A stretch of DNA of 64,000 bases, taken from assembly GCF_001514065.1 (NCBI RefSeq), contig NZ_KQ948422.1:806001-870000 (forward strand), given 5' to 3'. Below, piece after piece: positions 33,217 to 42,528 of the stretch (positions are counted from its first letter, which is position 1; every line of letters begins with the position of its first letter). The DNA is from Streptomyces antibioticus. Lineage in GTDB: Bacteria > Actinomycetota > Actinomycetes > Streptomycetales > Streptomycetaceae. Under the pieces are notes generated by a model that was not told the origin of the DNA, did not search any database, and was given only the letters and a program-made list of their open reading frames with translations. A program made the translations under genes and the position numbers.

Positions 33217-34116
33217 CTAGGCGGTTTCGCGGAGTCGCTTCCGCAGCAGGGCGGTGCCGGATTCGGTGAGCCAGTCCGCGAGCGTACGCAGTCCGGGATG
33301 GATGACGCGCAGCGCCTCGATGTCGGCGTGCCAGCGCGATCCCGCTGCCCAGCGTTCCCAGGCCTGGGCGATGGCGGGGTTGAGTGCGACCGCCTCGGCA
33401 TGGGTGATCTGCTCGTACCGAACGGCGACACCGGTGACCTCGCTGATCGCGGCGACCGCCTCGGCCGGGGTAGGTGTGTCCCCGGCCAGCTCCAGGCTCC
33501 GTCCCGCGTACCGTTCCGGCTGGTCGAAGGCCAGGGCAGCGAACTCGGCGATGTCCTCCACCGCGATGATCTGGGCAGGCTCGTCCGGCGGGAAGATGTG
33601 CCGGTGCACACCGTCGGTGATGCCGTCGATGCCGATGGCCGGCGAACCGAGATAGTTCGACATGAACCGCACCGGGCGCAGCAGGGTCACCGAGCGGATC
33701 CGCTCACGCAGATGGTCCTCGATGCGCTTCTTCACCTCGGAGCCGCCTGGACGGCCCGGCGTGGACGCGACTCCCGTGAAGACGACGTGCTCGACTCCCA
33801 CCATGGCCGCGGCGTCGGCCAGCGCCCGGCCCCGGGCGAACTCCCGCTCCGTGTCGAGCCCGGTCGGCCCGTACGCCACGGGCGGTACGGCGAACAGTGC
33901 CGCTGCTCCCTCCAGCGCCGCGGGCAGACTCGACGGGTCGTCGAGGTCGCCGCGCACGAGCTGCGCTCCCGCGGCCTCGAGTGTCTTGGCGGCGGGTGCG
34001 GTCGTGTCCCGCACCAGCGCACGCACCGGCCTGCCGGCCGCCAGGAGCCGCTGCGCGGTGGCGCCGCCCTGCCGGCCGGTCGCGCCGGTCACGACGACCA
34101 AGCGGTCTGTGGTCAT
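33217..34116 (-). CDS. NmrA-family NAD(P)-binding protein
   Basis: 299 residues. N-terminal VVTGATGRQGGATAQRLLAAG (residues 7-27) is the glycine-rich dinucleotide motif of NmrA/HSCARG-type atypical SDRs, and no YxxxK catalytic pair is evident. Such proteins act as redox sensors or quinone reductases. Divergent from a TetR gene with the palindrome GTGGAATGCTCCAC between them, so it is likely repressed by that TetR. Confidence 0.9.
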   Translation of the reverse strand: MTTDRLVVVTGATGRQGGATAQRLLAAGRPVRALVRDTTAPAAKTLEAAGAQLVRGDLDDPSSLPAALEGAAALFAVPPVAYGPTGLDTEREFARGRALADAAAMVGVEHVVFTGVASTPGRPGGSEVKKRIEDHLRERIRSVTLLRPVRFMSNYLGSPAIGIDGITDGVHRHIFPPDEPAQIIAVEDIAEFAALAFDQPERYAGRSLELAGDTPTPAEAVAAISEVTGVAVRYEQITHAEAVALNPAIAQAWERWAAGSRWHADIEALRVIHPGLRTLADWLTESGTALLRKRLRETA

Positions 34117-34173
34117 GTCGTCCTCCGCCCCGGGATGGTCGGTGGGTTTGGTGCGGTTGTCCCCGGGGTCGAT

Positions 34174-34187
34174 GTGGAATGCTCCAC
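34174..34187. promoter_or_regulatory. TetR operator, GTGGAATGCTCCAC
   Basis: Inverted repeat with GTGGA/TCCAC arms and a 4-bp centre, in the 105-bp spacer between nmrA-like (minus) and tetR (plus). Arms are the same as in the 17761-17800 operators. Confidence 0.65.
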
Positions 34188-34221
34188 CCGGTTGAGTGGC
34201 ACGGACAAGGGATTACGTGAC

Positions 34222-34989
34222 ATGACGACAGCTCCGCAGGACGCCGGCCGGGCCGATGCCCGCCGTAACCGACGGAAGGTGCTCGCCGCCGCATCGCAGG
34301 CGTTCGACGAGCACGGCCTGGACGTCTCGCTCGGCGCGATCGCACGGCAGGCGGGGGTCGGCGCCGGCACGGTGTACCGGCACTTCCCCAGCAAGGAGAT
34401 CCTGCTGGAGGCCGTACTCGCCCAGCAGGTCGACGACCTGGTGGAGACCGCACAACAGTGGGCGGCCCGAACGGACCCCGCCTCGGCATTCTTCGGCTTC
34501 CTCCTGGACGTCGTCGACGCGTCCCACGGCCGCAAGCACGCATGCGACGCGCTGACCACGCAATCGAGCTGGCCCCGGCCGAGCCTGGCAGCTTCGGCGC
34601 GACGGTACCGCCAGGCACTGGAGCAACTGCTCCGCGCCGCGCAGCAGGCCGGCGGGGTCCGCAGCGATGTCAGCACCGACGATGTCGCGGCCCTCACCGT
34701 CGGGTGCGCGACGATGCGGGCCGCCCACCGCGACCGGAACGGCGGCACCCGCATGGTGCGGCTCGCGCTGGAGAGCCTGCGGGCTCCCTCCTCCGTCACG
34801 CAAGGGAGGGGCTTTCGTGACACTCCTCGCGCGTTTCACCCAGCGCCGCGGTGCGAGGAGTGCGGGGCCCGGATCGAGGCCCGTTCCACCGGCCGCCCGG
34901 CGCGCTACTGCGGAGCGACCTGCCGGCAGCGAGCACATCGCCACCGCCTCAGCACCGCAACGGTTCCCAGCGCAGAACCTCGGCCGTAG
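34222..34989 (+). CDS. TetR-family repressor with C-terminal Cys-rich (zinc-ribbon-like) tail
   Basis: 255 residues from ATG 34222. Helix-turn-helix about 15-60 (SLGAIARQAGVGAGTVYRHFP). The TetR body ends near residue 195, then an in-frame tail carries CEECG, a 13-residue spacer-like GRPARYC, and CRQRAHRHR (four or five cysteines in CxxC...CxxxC order). This motif occurs as a stand-alone or appended actinobacterial element, probably zinc binding. The fusion is unusual for TetR and could add redox or metal sensing. Divergent from the NmrA gene it probably controls. Confidence 0.88.
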   Translation: MTTAPQDAGRADARRNRRKVLAAASQAFDEHGLDVSLGAIARQAGVGAGTVYRHFPSKEILLEAVLAQQVDDLVETAQQWAARTDPASAFFGFLLDVVDASHGRKHACDALTTQSSWPRPSLAASARRYRQALEQLLRAAQQAGGVRSDVSTDDVAALTVGCATMRAAHRDRNGGTRMVRLALESLRAPSSVTQGRGFRDTPRAFHPAPRCEECGARIEARSTGRPARYCGATCRQRAHRHRLSTATVPSAEPRP

Positions 34990-35106
34990 GACCGTCCTGC
35001 GACCACTGGACGACCTCGGCGGTCGCCCGCGCGGCGCATGGATGGCGGTCTCGTCGGTGACGGCGGAGCATGCTGGTGGGCGTACGAACGGCGGGAAGGG
35101 GCTGGG

Positions 35107-35682
35107 ATGCGGTGGTGGGCCGGAGGTTGCGCGATCGTCGCGGTGACGGTCCTGGCCGCGTGCGGCACGTCAGGCGAGGGCGGAGCGACGGCGGGTGGCC
35201 GGTCGGGGAGCCCCTCGACGACACCCTCGGCCGGCACACCGGCTCCCCCGTCCGCACCGTCCTCGTCCGCCACGGCGTCCGCGAGTCCGACGGGGACCTC
35301 ACCTTCCCGGTCGGCCGGCACGCCGGCGCCTTCGGCCACGGACTGTGTCTCAGGCCGGACGGAGGTCACGGTCGCACCCGGTGACCCGGTCCGGCGGCGC
35401 CAGTTGTGCGTGCGTCCCGGAACGGTGATCTCCCTCGTCCTGAAGCCCCGCACGGACGACAAGCGGTGGACGGCCGCGCGGAGTTCAGCGCCGGCCTTCG
35501 TCCTGGTGTCGGGATGGCGGGTGGACGCGGACGGTACGGCGCACGCCTCGCTGCGGTGCGCGGGCACCCGGGGCGGCAGCGCCGAGGTCACCGCTTCGGC
35601 GAAGGCGCCCGATGTGGCGGGTGCGGCACGCGTGGCGTTCACGCTGGACGTCGACGTGGTCCGGTACCCGCAGGAGGGGTGA
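35107..35682 (+). CDS. Predicted lipoprotein of unknown function
   Basis: 191 residues from ATG 35107 with GGAAGGGG upstream. N-terminal signal with a lipobox (TVLAAC, Cys about residue 19), followed by a Ser/Thr/Pro/Gly-rich linker to about residue 75 and a compact beta-rich domain with two cysteines (DCVSGR and SLRCAG). No family recognised. Exported and lipid-anchored on the outer membrane face. Confidence 0.75.
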   Translation: MRWWAGGCAIVAVTVLAACGTSGEGGATAGGRSGSPSTTPSAGTPAPPSAPSSSATASASPTGTSPSRSAGTPAPSATDCVSGRTEVTVAPGDPVRRRQLCVRPGTVISLVLKPRTDDKRWTAARSSAPAFVLVSGWRVDADGTAHASLRCAGTRGGSAEVTASAKAPDVAGAARVAFTLDVDVVRYPQEG

Positions 35683-35726
35683 CCCCGAGAGCCGGGATCA
35701 CCCCTCCGTTCGCCCTCGCGGGTGCG

Positions 35727-38366
35727 TCAGCCGCAGTCGCGCACCTTGAAGGTGTGGATGCCGCGTCCGTGGGTGGCCGCGTACAGGGTGCTGCCGTCCG
35801 GGCTCAGCTTCAACTGGAGCACGGCGACGGCCGGGAGTGATCCGACCCGCTGCCACTTGGTGCGGCCCGGGGCGCGGTAGACGACGCCCAGGTCGGTGGC
35901 GACCGCCAGGCCGCCGCTCGGTGTGACGACCGCCGAGTTGGTCGGCACGTCGGGCAGGTTGGCGGAGATGTCCTTCCAGGTGGTGCCGCCGTCGGTGGAC
36001 TCGAAGACGTGGCCGACGCCGGCGCCGGGGCCCTCGGTCCAGTGCCGGGAGAAGCCGTTGACGGCGAGATAGACGTGGTCGGAGTTCTTCGGGTCGATGG
36101 CGAAACCGCTGAGGTAGCGGTTGGGGACGGTACCGTCCACGGGCAGGGTGATGTCGTGCCAGCCGGTGCCGTCCGCGTTGCCCACGGAGATGCCCCGGGC
36201 GAAGCCCTGGTTGTTGCAGGGACCGCACCAGGCCGCGTACACCTTGCCGCCGGAGGAAGCGACCGCGGTCGCGGTGCGGCCGGCCCCCAGGTCGTAGACG
36301 CTCTTCCACTCGTCGCCGCTGCGGATGGCGTAGCCGTGGGTCTGCACCCACACGTGCCGGCCGCCCGCGATCCACGTCGCGCTGTCCTTCAGGTCGGCCG
36401 CGAGCGGGGCGATGAAGCGGGCCTCACCGGTGGCGTTGTCGGCCGGGGCCACGCCGTACGACGTGATCTTGCTGGGGTCGTCGATCCAGGAGCCGTCGTT
36501 GACCGCGCAGTTCTGGGTGACCTGGACGGCGAGGTAGACGTACTCCTCGGCGATGTTGCAGCCGTTGGCGGGGTCGGTGAGGGTGTCGCCGCCGTCACCG
36601 CCGAAGTTGGAGCCCATCACCTTGTCGTTGCTGCGCAGGACGGACTGGCCGTTGTCCTGCAGGCCGCCGGTGACGGACAGGCCACCGTACGTCGGATCCT
36701 TGCCGACGCCCACCGAGTAGTACTGGAGGGTGTCCATCGTGCCGTCGTTGAGCGAGGTCCAGTCGGTGGCGTGCCCGGAGGCGTCCTGGGAGCCTGCGAG
36801 GGGACGCTTGTAGACGCCGCCGTCATTGCCCACGTACACCCAGGTCTTGCCGTGGTAGCGGCCGATCGCGACGCCGTGCTGGTCGGGGTGGGTGGTCTGG
36901 TGGCAGTCGCCGGTCTGCTTGGCCGGGTCGATGCTCCAGCAGGGGAAGCCGAAATTCCAGTACGGGCCGACGGCCGACCAGTTGCTGCCGCCGTCCTTGC
37001 TCTCGAAGACCTCCTCGAGCCCGGCGTACACGTGCTCGGGGTCGCTCGGGTCGACGGTCAGGAACTGGTTGTACCAAGCCTGCACGCCCGGCATGTAGCC
37101 GCTGTCGGTCAGCGCCGAGCCGCTGGCGGCAAGCGCCTTGTAGTCGGCGATCTTCGTCCAAGGGCCGCTGGGAGAGCCGGACTTGGAGACGAAGATGCCC
37201 TCCAGACCGCTGTCGGGGTTGGTGTTCAGCTGCTCCGGGGACTGGTCGATGGCGTAGTAGCGCGAGCCGTCGGCGGAGCGGGCGAACGTGACGTTGCCGA
37301 CGCCGTCCGCGTCCGTGGGCAGGTCTCCGAAGCCGCTGGTGATCCGCGTCCAGACGCCGTTCACCTTGGTGTAGAAGCCGTTGTAGTCGTCACCGCTGCG
37401 CCAGCCGATCGCGAGCACGACCTTGCCGGGGTTCTTCGGGTCGATCGCGATGTCGTTGGCGATGTTCTTGTACGGGGCCGACTCGTCGTCGGCCTTGGAA
37501 CCGCCGGGCAGGTAGTCGGGGTTGGGGGCGAACTCCAGCTTCCAGGCGCCGCTGAGCGTCTTCGTGGAATGGCTCCACACTCCGGTGCTGGTCGCCGCCC
37601 ATACCTTGCCGCCGCCGAAGCGCAGGTGGTGGATGGTGGTGGACTCCAGTTCGTCGCCGCCGACCCGGGTGCGCGCGGAGAACGTGCCGTGGTGCGGGTC
37701 GGAGAGCAGATAGACGCCACTGCCCAGGTAGGCGTCCGCGTTGGTGGTCGCCTCGCCGGTGCCCAGCCACAACCGCCCGGCCCCGTCGAGGGCGAGCGCA
37801 CCGGTGGACTGCGAGGACAGCCGGTCGCTGATGGGCTGCCACTGCCCGCCACCCGTCCGCGACCGCCACACCCCACCACCGGCGCTGCCGGCGTACACGT
37901 ACCCGTCGTCGTCCGCCGCCAACGCGGCCATCCGGCCGGTGACATAGCCCGCGCCACCACTGGAGTTGGAGGCGTAGTCGCGGTACCGCGGGTCGTCCGA
38001 GTCGTACGGCCGGTCGGTCACATGGCGCCAACTGCCGCCGGTGCCAGGCAGTTTGGTCAGGCTCGTCCAGGCGGCGCCGTAGGCGCCCGGCGCGACGACA
38101 CCGGGTGAGGTGCGGGCCTCGGCGTACTGAGCCGCACCCTCCGCTATCTCGTCCGCCTCGTTGCCGTCGTCGTCCTCCGCCGACAGGCTGGGGCGCATGG
38201 CACCCACCGACTGCGCACGCTCGGCGGCGAGTTGAGCCAGGGTACGCGCCCCGAAGGGACTGTTGTCTCCGCCGGGCGCCGCGCCGGCGGGTATCGCGAC
38301 GAGTGCTGCGGATGCCGTGATGGCGCAGAGCGTGAGCCATCGTCTCTTACGGGTGGATGCTGGCAC
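35727..38366 (-). CDS. Large secreted BNR/sortilin-like beta-propeller protein (putative glycosyl hydrolase)
   Basis: 879 residues from GTG 38366, set by GGAGGA four bases upstream and a signal peptide starting there (RKRRW then ALVAIPAGAAPG); the longer open frame has no export signal. Mature part has many BNR/Asp-box-like blades (for example SKDGGSNW, STDGGTTWKDIS, SRTGGGQWQPIS) and YVYAGSAGGGVW, as in WD40/YVTN/BNR-like and xyloglucanase-type propellers. Probably two propellers. An active site cannot be assigned, so enzymatic function (glycoside hydrolase versus binding) is open. Monocistronic. Confidence 0.82.
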   Translation of the reverse strand: MPASTRKRRWLTLCAITASAALVAIPAGAAPGGDNSPFGARTLAQLAAERAQSVGAMRPSLSAEDDDGNEADEIAEGAAQYAEARTSPGVVAPGAYGAAWTSLTKLPGTGGSWRHVTDRPYDSDDPRYRDYASNSSGGAGYVTGRMAALAADDDGYVYAGSAGGGVWRSRTGGGQWQPISDRLSSQSTGALALDGAGRLWLGTGEATTNADAYLGSGVYLLSDPHHGTFSARTRVGGDELESTTIHHLRFGGGKVWAATSTGVWSHSTKTLSGAWKLEFAPNPDYLPGGSKADDESAPYKNIANDIAIDPKNPGKVVLAIGWRSGDDYNGFYTKVNGVWTRITSGFGDLPTDADGVGNVTFARSADGSRYYAIDQSPEQLNTNPDSGLEGIFVSKSGSPSGPWTKIADYKALAASGSALTDSGYMPGVQAWYNQFLTVDPSDPEHVYAGLEEVFESKDGGSNWSAVGPYWNFGFPCWSIDPAKQTGDCHQTTHPDQHGVAIGRYHGKTWVYVGNDGGVYKRPLAGSQDASGHATDWTSLNDGTMDTLQYYSVGVGKDPTYGGLSVTGGLQDNGQSVLRSNDKVMGSNFGGDGGDTLTDPANGCNIAEEYVYLAVQVTQNCAVNDGSWIDDPSKITSYGVAPADNATGEARFIAPLAADLKDSATWIAGGRHVWVQTHGYAIRSGDEWKSVYDLGAGRTATAVASSGGKVYAAWCGPCNNQGFARGISVGNADGTGWHDITLPVDGTVPNRYLSGFAIDPKNSDHVYLAVNGFSRHWTEGPGAGVGHVFESTDGGTTWKDISANLPDVPTNSAVVTPSGGLAVATDLGVVYRAPGRTKWQRVGSLPAVAVLQLKLSPDGSTLYAATHGRGIHTFKVRDCG

Positions 38367-38556
38367 CAGGTCCTCCGAAACGGGTGGTTGTACAGCCGTC
38401 GTGGAGAACCCGACCACCGGCGCCGGAGAACGTCCGGCATTTGAAGCGCCCTTGACCGGAACCTGCCACAAGCTGGATTCCGAGAACCAGCCCCTATGAT
38501 CACTCCGCCCAGCGTCCGCTGCGGCCGCACACATCTTCGAGACAGGCCGAAAGACG

Positions 38557-39159
38557 ATGACGAGCACTGCCCGCACAGCTCCCCGGATCGTTGCCCGTTC
38601 CGCGCAGGCGGCGATCGCGGTGGCCGCCGTGGCGGACGCGTTCCGCGCGGCGGCGGTCCGGGATCACTACCTGCGCCCCACGGATGCGTCCCTGCACAGG
38701 TCGGGCTTCGACTCCATGGTCTTTGTCAATCTCATGACTCTTGCGGTCGTGCTCTTCCTCCTGTGGCTCTCCCGGTCCCGGCGCAACGCCCAGGAGCTGT
38801 CCCCCGGGGCCTCGTTCCCGAGTCAGGGCTGGACGATCGGGGCGTGGTTCATACCGGTGGTCAACTTCGTCGTGCCGCGCCAGTTCGTCCTCGACATCGG
38901 GCGCGCGAGCTCCGCGTCATGGGAGCAGAAGCGCGACACGACACTCGTGAACCTGTGGTGGGCCGCCTGGGTCACGCACGCGGTGGTGCTCGTGGTGGGC
39001 TCCCGGGTGGCACCGGGATCGATGGCCGTTCTCGTAGTGGCGGTGGCGCTCATGATCGCTGCGGCCGTGCTGCTGGGGCTCGTCATCGAGCGCATCACGG
39101 CGTTGCAGAGCGCCGCGCTCGGTGCCACCGTCCCGGTCGCACCTGCGGCCCAGGGGTGA
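38557..39159 (+). CDS. DUF4328 membrane protein
   Basis: 200 residues with about four hydrophobic helices and the motifs GWTIGAWFIPVVNFVVPRQF and WWAAWV that define DUF4328 proteins of actinobacteria. Function unknown. Divergent from the secreted BNR protein across 190 bp, and 9 bp from the convergent ABC permease gene. Confidence 0.85.
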   Translation: MTSTARTAPRIVARSAQAAIAVAAVADAFRAAAVRDHYLRPTDASLHRSGFDSMVFVNLMTLAVVLFLLWLSRSRRNAQELSPGASFPSQGWTIGAWFIPVVNFVVPRQFVLDIGRASSASWEQKRDTTLVNLWWAAWVTHAVVLVVGSRVAPGSMAVLVVAVALMIAAAVLLGLVIERITALQSAALGATVPVAPAAQG

Positions 39160-39168
39160 GCGGGCTCC

Positions 39169-40080
39169 TCACTTGCCAAAGCCTGCCGTGAGCCCACCGA
39201 TGAGCTGACGGCGGCCCAGGACATAGAGGACGAGGATCGGCAGTGTGGACAGGACCACCGCGGCCAGGATCGCGGGGACGTTGATGGTGAACTCGCCCTG
39301 GAAGCTCCACACGAACAGCGGCAGGACGCGCTTGTCGGGGCTCTGGGTCAGGATCAGCGGGAAGAGGAAGCCGTTCCAGACGTTCAGGGCGTCGTAGATC
39401 GTGACCGTGATCAAGGCCGGGCGCGACAGCGGCAGCGCCAGGCTGAGCAGCATCCGCCAGTGCCCGGCGCCATCGGCACGCATCGACTCGTAGAGCTCGT
39501 CGGGGATGTCCCGCAGGAAGTTGACCAGGATGATCACCGTGAGCGGGATGGCGAACGCGGCCGAGGGGAGCACGATCGCGGGCAGGGTGTCGTACATCTG
39601 CGCCTTGGCGATCAGGTAGTACACCGGGATGATCGTGGCCTGGAGCGGGATGGCGAGTCCGAGCAGGAAGACACTGAAGGCCCAGCGCAGGGCCCGGCTG
39701 GTGCCGCGGACGATGGCGTAGGCGGCCAGGAAGGACACCACCAGGGTCAGCAGCGTCGCGCCGGCGGTGACCAGGGTGCTGTTGAGGAGGTAGTGGGTGA
39801 AGCCGCTGTCCCAGACCAGGCGGTAGTTGTCGAGGGTGGGGCTGGTCGGCAGGGCGAGCGGGTTGGCGTCGAAGAAGCCTTCTCGGGTGCGCAGGCTGGT
39901 GACGAGGACCCAGTAGACCGGCACGAGGACCACGATCAGCCAGAGCACGCCGCCCAGCGCGCCCAAGGGGTTGGTGCGCCACAGTCGGGCGAGGCGGCCC
40001 GGGGCCGGGGCCGCCGAGCGGGCCGGTGTCACGTCAGGACGGGGTTCGGTTATCGGGGCGTGGGAGAGTGCGGACATCAC
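39169..40080 (-). CDS. Carbohydrate ABC transporter permease (MalG type)
   Basis: 303 residues, six predicted helices, with the EAA-loop YESMRADGAGHWRMLLSLALPLSRPAL about two thirds along. GTG 40080 overlaps the upstream permease stop (GTGA); ATG 40077 follows directly. Last gene of the binding protein, permease, permease operon. No ATPase gene is present in the window; Streptomyces commonly share the MsiK ATPase among such importers. Confidence 0.93.
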   Translation of the reverse strand: MMSALSHAPITEPRPDVTPARSAAPAPGRLARLWRTNPLGALGGVLWLIVVLVPVYWVLVTSLRTREGFFDANPLALPTSPTLDNYRLVWDSGFTHYLLNSTLVTAGATLLTLVVSFLAAYAIVRGTSRALRWAFSVFLLGLAIPLQATIIPVYYLIAKAQMYDTLPAIVLPSAAFAIPLTVIILVNFLRDIPDELYESMRADGAGHWRMLLSLALPLSRPALITVTIYDALNVWNGFLFPLILTQSPDKRVLPLFVWSFQGEFTINVPAILAAVVLSTLPILVLYVLGRRQLIGGLTAGFGK

Positions 40081-40976
40081 ATACCTGCCTGCTGGCTGCG
40101 CATCCGGCTGAAGCCGGAGAAGCGGAGAAGGGCGAGGGAGAGAACGAGTCCTGCCAGCACGAGCACCACGGAGATGGCGCTGGCGAGGCCCATCTCGTTG
40201 CTCTGGAAGCCGGTGATGTACATGTCCAGCGGCAGGATGCGGGTGGAGTAGCCGGGGCCGCCGCCGGTGAGGACGAAGACCAGGTCGAAGTAGGTGAGCG
40301 AGCCGACGACCATCAGCGTGGACGAGGTGACGATGGTGTAGCGCAGTTGGGGCAGGGTGATGTGCCAGAACTGTTTGACGCGGCCCGCGCCGTCGATCGA
40401 CGCCGCCTCGTACAGGGAGGCCGGGATCTGTCGGGCTCCGGCCTGGTAGAGCAGCGTGTGGAAGGGCACGAACTGCCAGGCGATGACGAACACCACGGCG
40501 TAGAAGGCGAGTTGGGGGTCGCCGAGCCAGTCCTGTCCGAGGATCGGAAGGTTCAGGGCGGCGCCGAGGCCGAAGTTGGGGTCGAGGAGGTTCTTGAAGA
40601 TGACGGCGATGGCGGCCGTGGAGATCAGCAGCGGCACGAAGTAGAGGACGGCGAGCAGCGCTCGGTAGCGCTGTTTGCCCGCCACGAAGACACCCAGCAG
40701 AAGGCTGATCGGGGTCTGCACGGCCCAGGAGAACACCATGAGCTTGGCGGTGAGCCAGAGCGCGTTCCGGGTGACCGAACTGGTCAGCGCCTCACGCCAG
40801 TTGTCGACTCCCGCCCATGCCGGGCTGCCGAGTCCGTCCCAGTGGGTGAAGCTGAGGTAGACGACGATCGCCATCGGCACGAGCGCGAAGAGGGCGAAGA
40901 GCAGCAGGGCGGGCAGGGCCATGAGGAAGGGCGGCCCGCTGTGCCGAGCGGAGGCGGAGACCTTGGCGGTGCTCAC
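40077..40976 (-). CDS. Carbohydrate ABC transporter permease (MalF type)
   Basis: 299 residues, six helices; EAA loop YEAASIDGAGRVKQFWHITLP. Start overlaps the stop of the binding-protein gene by 4 bp. Forms the transmembrane channel with the second permease. The pair is typical of CUT1-family oligosaccharide importers. Confidence 0.93.
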   Translation of the reverse strand: MSTAKVSASARHSGPPFLMALPALLLFALFALVPMAIVVYLSFTHWDGLGSPAWAGVDNWREALTSSVTRNALWLTAKLMVFSWAVQTPISLLLGVFVAGKQRYRALLAVLYFVPLLISTAAIAVIFKNLLDPNFGLGAALNLPILGQDWLGDPQLAFYAVVFVIAWQFVPFHTLLYQAGARQIPASLYEAASIDGAGRVKQFWHITLPQLRYTIVTSSTLMVVGSLTYFDLVFVLTGGGPGYSTRILPLDMYITGFQSNEMGLASAISVVLVLAGLVLSLALLRFSGFSRMRSQQAGM

Positions 40977-42292
40977 TTCGCCGCCGCCTTGTCCATCTGC
41001 GCGCAGAACTGCTCCGGGCTGATCTCACCGAGGAAGAGCTGGTCGAGGTGGGTGAGCAGATCGTTGCCGAGTTCCGGGCTGAGCGCCTGGTCCCAGGAGA
41101 GCTGGAAGTTCTTCGCGTCGCGGGCGAGGGAGTAGACGTACGACGACCAGTCCGCGTTGGCCGAGGCCTTGATCTTGGCGTCCAGGTCCTTCACCGGCGG
41201 CACGTCGCCGTTCTTCAGGAGGCTGTCGACGTAGGTGTCGTTGTAGACGCCGTCCTTGAGGTACGACACCGCCGTCTTCTTCTCCTTCGCGCTCGCCTGC
41301 GCGGAGACGGAGAAGAAGTTGGCCGTGTTGCCGACGATGTTCGTCGGGTCGCCCTTGCCGCCGGCCACGGACGGGAAGCCCGCCCAGCCCAGCTTGCCCG
41401 CGGAGACGAACTTCGGCGAGCCGGTGTTGATGCTGCCGTAGCCCCAGCTGCCCTGGAGGAGCATCGCGGCCTTGCCGGTGTACAGCTGGGCCTCGGCCTG
41501 CCCGGTGTCGGCGGAGACCGAGGTGAAGCCCTTGGCGAAGCCACCGGCGTCGACCAGCTGCTTGATCATCTGCGCGGCCTTGAGGACGGCCGGGTCGGAC
41601 CAGGCGCCCTTCTTGCCGGCGGCGATGTCCGCGAAGGTGTCGGGGCCGCCGACACGGTCGACGAGGTACTCCAGCCACATCAGGTCCGGCCACTTGGACG
41701 CGCCGCCCATGGAGATCGGGGCTATGCCCTTGGCCTTGAGCTGCTTCACCAGGGCGAGCAGGTCGTCCCAGGTCTTGGGCGGCTGGGCGCCCACCTGCTG
41801 GAGCAGGTCCTTGTTGTAGTACAGGACCACGGGCTGTACGCCGTTGACGGGGACGCCGTAGACCTTGCCGTCGAAGGTCGCGGACTGGAGTACCGAGGGG
41901 AAGATGCGGTTCTTCCAGGCGGGGCTGGCGTCTAGGTCGGCGGTGAGGTCGGCGACCTTCCCGGCGTCGACGTAGCTCTTCAGTCCACCGCCGCCCCAGT
42001 TCTCGAACAGGACGGGACCGTTGCCCGCACCGACGGCGGTGCGCAGCTTCTGCTTGTAGGGGTCGTTCTGGAAGAACTGGTAAGTGATCTTGCTGTCCGG
42101 CCGGTCCTTGTTCCACTCGGTGGCCGAGGCCCGGAAGGTGGCCTCCGAGCCCTGCGTCAGCGCCCAGGCCAGCGTTCCGTCTCCGCCGGCCCCGCCGGCG
42201 GTGCGTCCGCTGCTGCCGCAGGCGGCGAGGGTGAGCGTGAGGGTCGCCGCCGATGCGGTGATGAGGGCGCGGCGAGACATTCTCGGGGTCAT
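40973..42292 (-). CDS. Sugar-binding lipoprotein of ABC importer
   Basis: 439 residues. Signal peptide with lipobox LTLAAC (Cys about residue 25), then a CUT1 extracellular solute-binding fold (GDGTLAWALTQGSEATFRA; GVPVNGVQPVVLYYNKDLL; the late MLLQGSWGYGSI). Operon promoter faces the divergent lacI gene; a perfect CGAAAATTTTCG palindrome lies 79 bp upstream. With a GH3 xylosidase/glucosidase downstream of lacI, the likely ligand is a beta-linked di- or oligosaccharide such as xylobiose (inference). Confidence 0.93.
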   Translation of the reverse strand: MTPRMSRRALITASAATLTLTLAACGSSGRTAGGAGGDGTLAWALTQGSEATFRASATEWNKDRPDSKITYQFFQNDPYKQKLRTAVGAGNGPVLFENWGGGGLKSYVDAGKVADLTADLDASPAWKNRIFPSVLQSATFDGKVYGVPVNGVQPVVLYYNKDLLQQVGAQPPKTWDDLLALVKQLKAKGIAPISMGGASKWPDLMWLEYLVDRVGGPDTFADIAAGKKGAWSDPAVLKAAQMIKQLVDAGGFAKGFTSVSADTGQAEAQLYTGKAAMLLQGSWGYGSINTGSPKFVSAGKLGWAGFPSVAGGKGDPTNIVGNTANFFSVSAQASAKEKKTAVSYLKDGVYNDTYVDSLLKNGDVPPVKDLDAKIKASANADWSSYVYSLARDAKNFQLSWDQALSPELGNDLLTHLDQLFLGEISPEQFCAQMDKAAAK

Positions 42293-42370
42293 CTTGAGCT
42301 CCTTCGGCTCTTCAGAGGTTCGATCACGCCGGACGGCTCGTCGGCTCGTCGGACGTACTGAAGCGCGGTC

Positions 42371-42382
42371 CGAAAATTTTCG
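42371..42382. promoter_or_regulatory. LacI operator, CGAAAATTTTCG
   Basis: Perfect 12-bp palindrome (overlapped by a second one, TTTCGAAA, at 42378-42385) in the spacer between the importer operon and lacI. GAAA-N-TTTC boxes are reported upstream of Streptomyces xylan/xylobiose genes. Confidence 0.7.
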
Positions 42383-42483
42383 AAACCTCTGCGTTTTCTG
42401 GCCGACAAGTTAGATGCGGCCGGATCGAGGGTCAAGGGGGTGGGAGCCAGCATTTTTCGACGCTGTAACCCCTTGGAATCAAA

Positions 42484-42495
42484 CGAAAGCTTGCG
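42484..42495. promoter_or_regulatory. Second LacI operator candidate, CGAAAGCTTGCG
   Basis: Shares CGAAA..TT.CG with the site at 42371-42382 and lies 34 bp upstream of the lacI start, suited to autoregulation. Confidence 0.55.
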
Positions 42496-42528
42496 CTACC
42501 GTCCCCGTAAAACAGCGAAAGGACCAGC

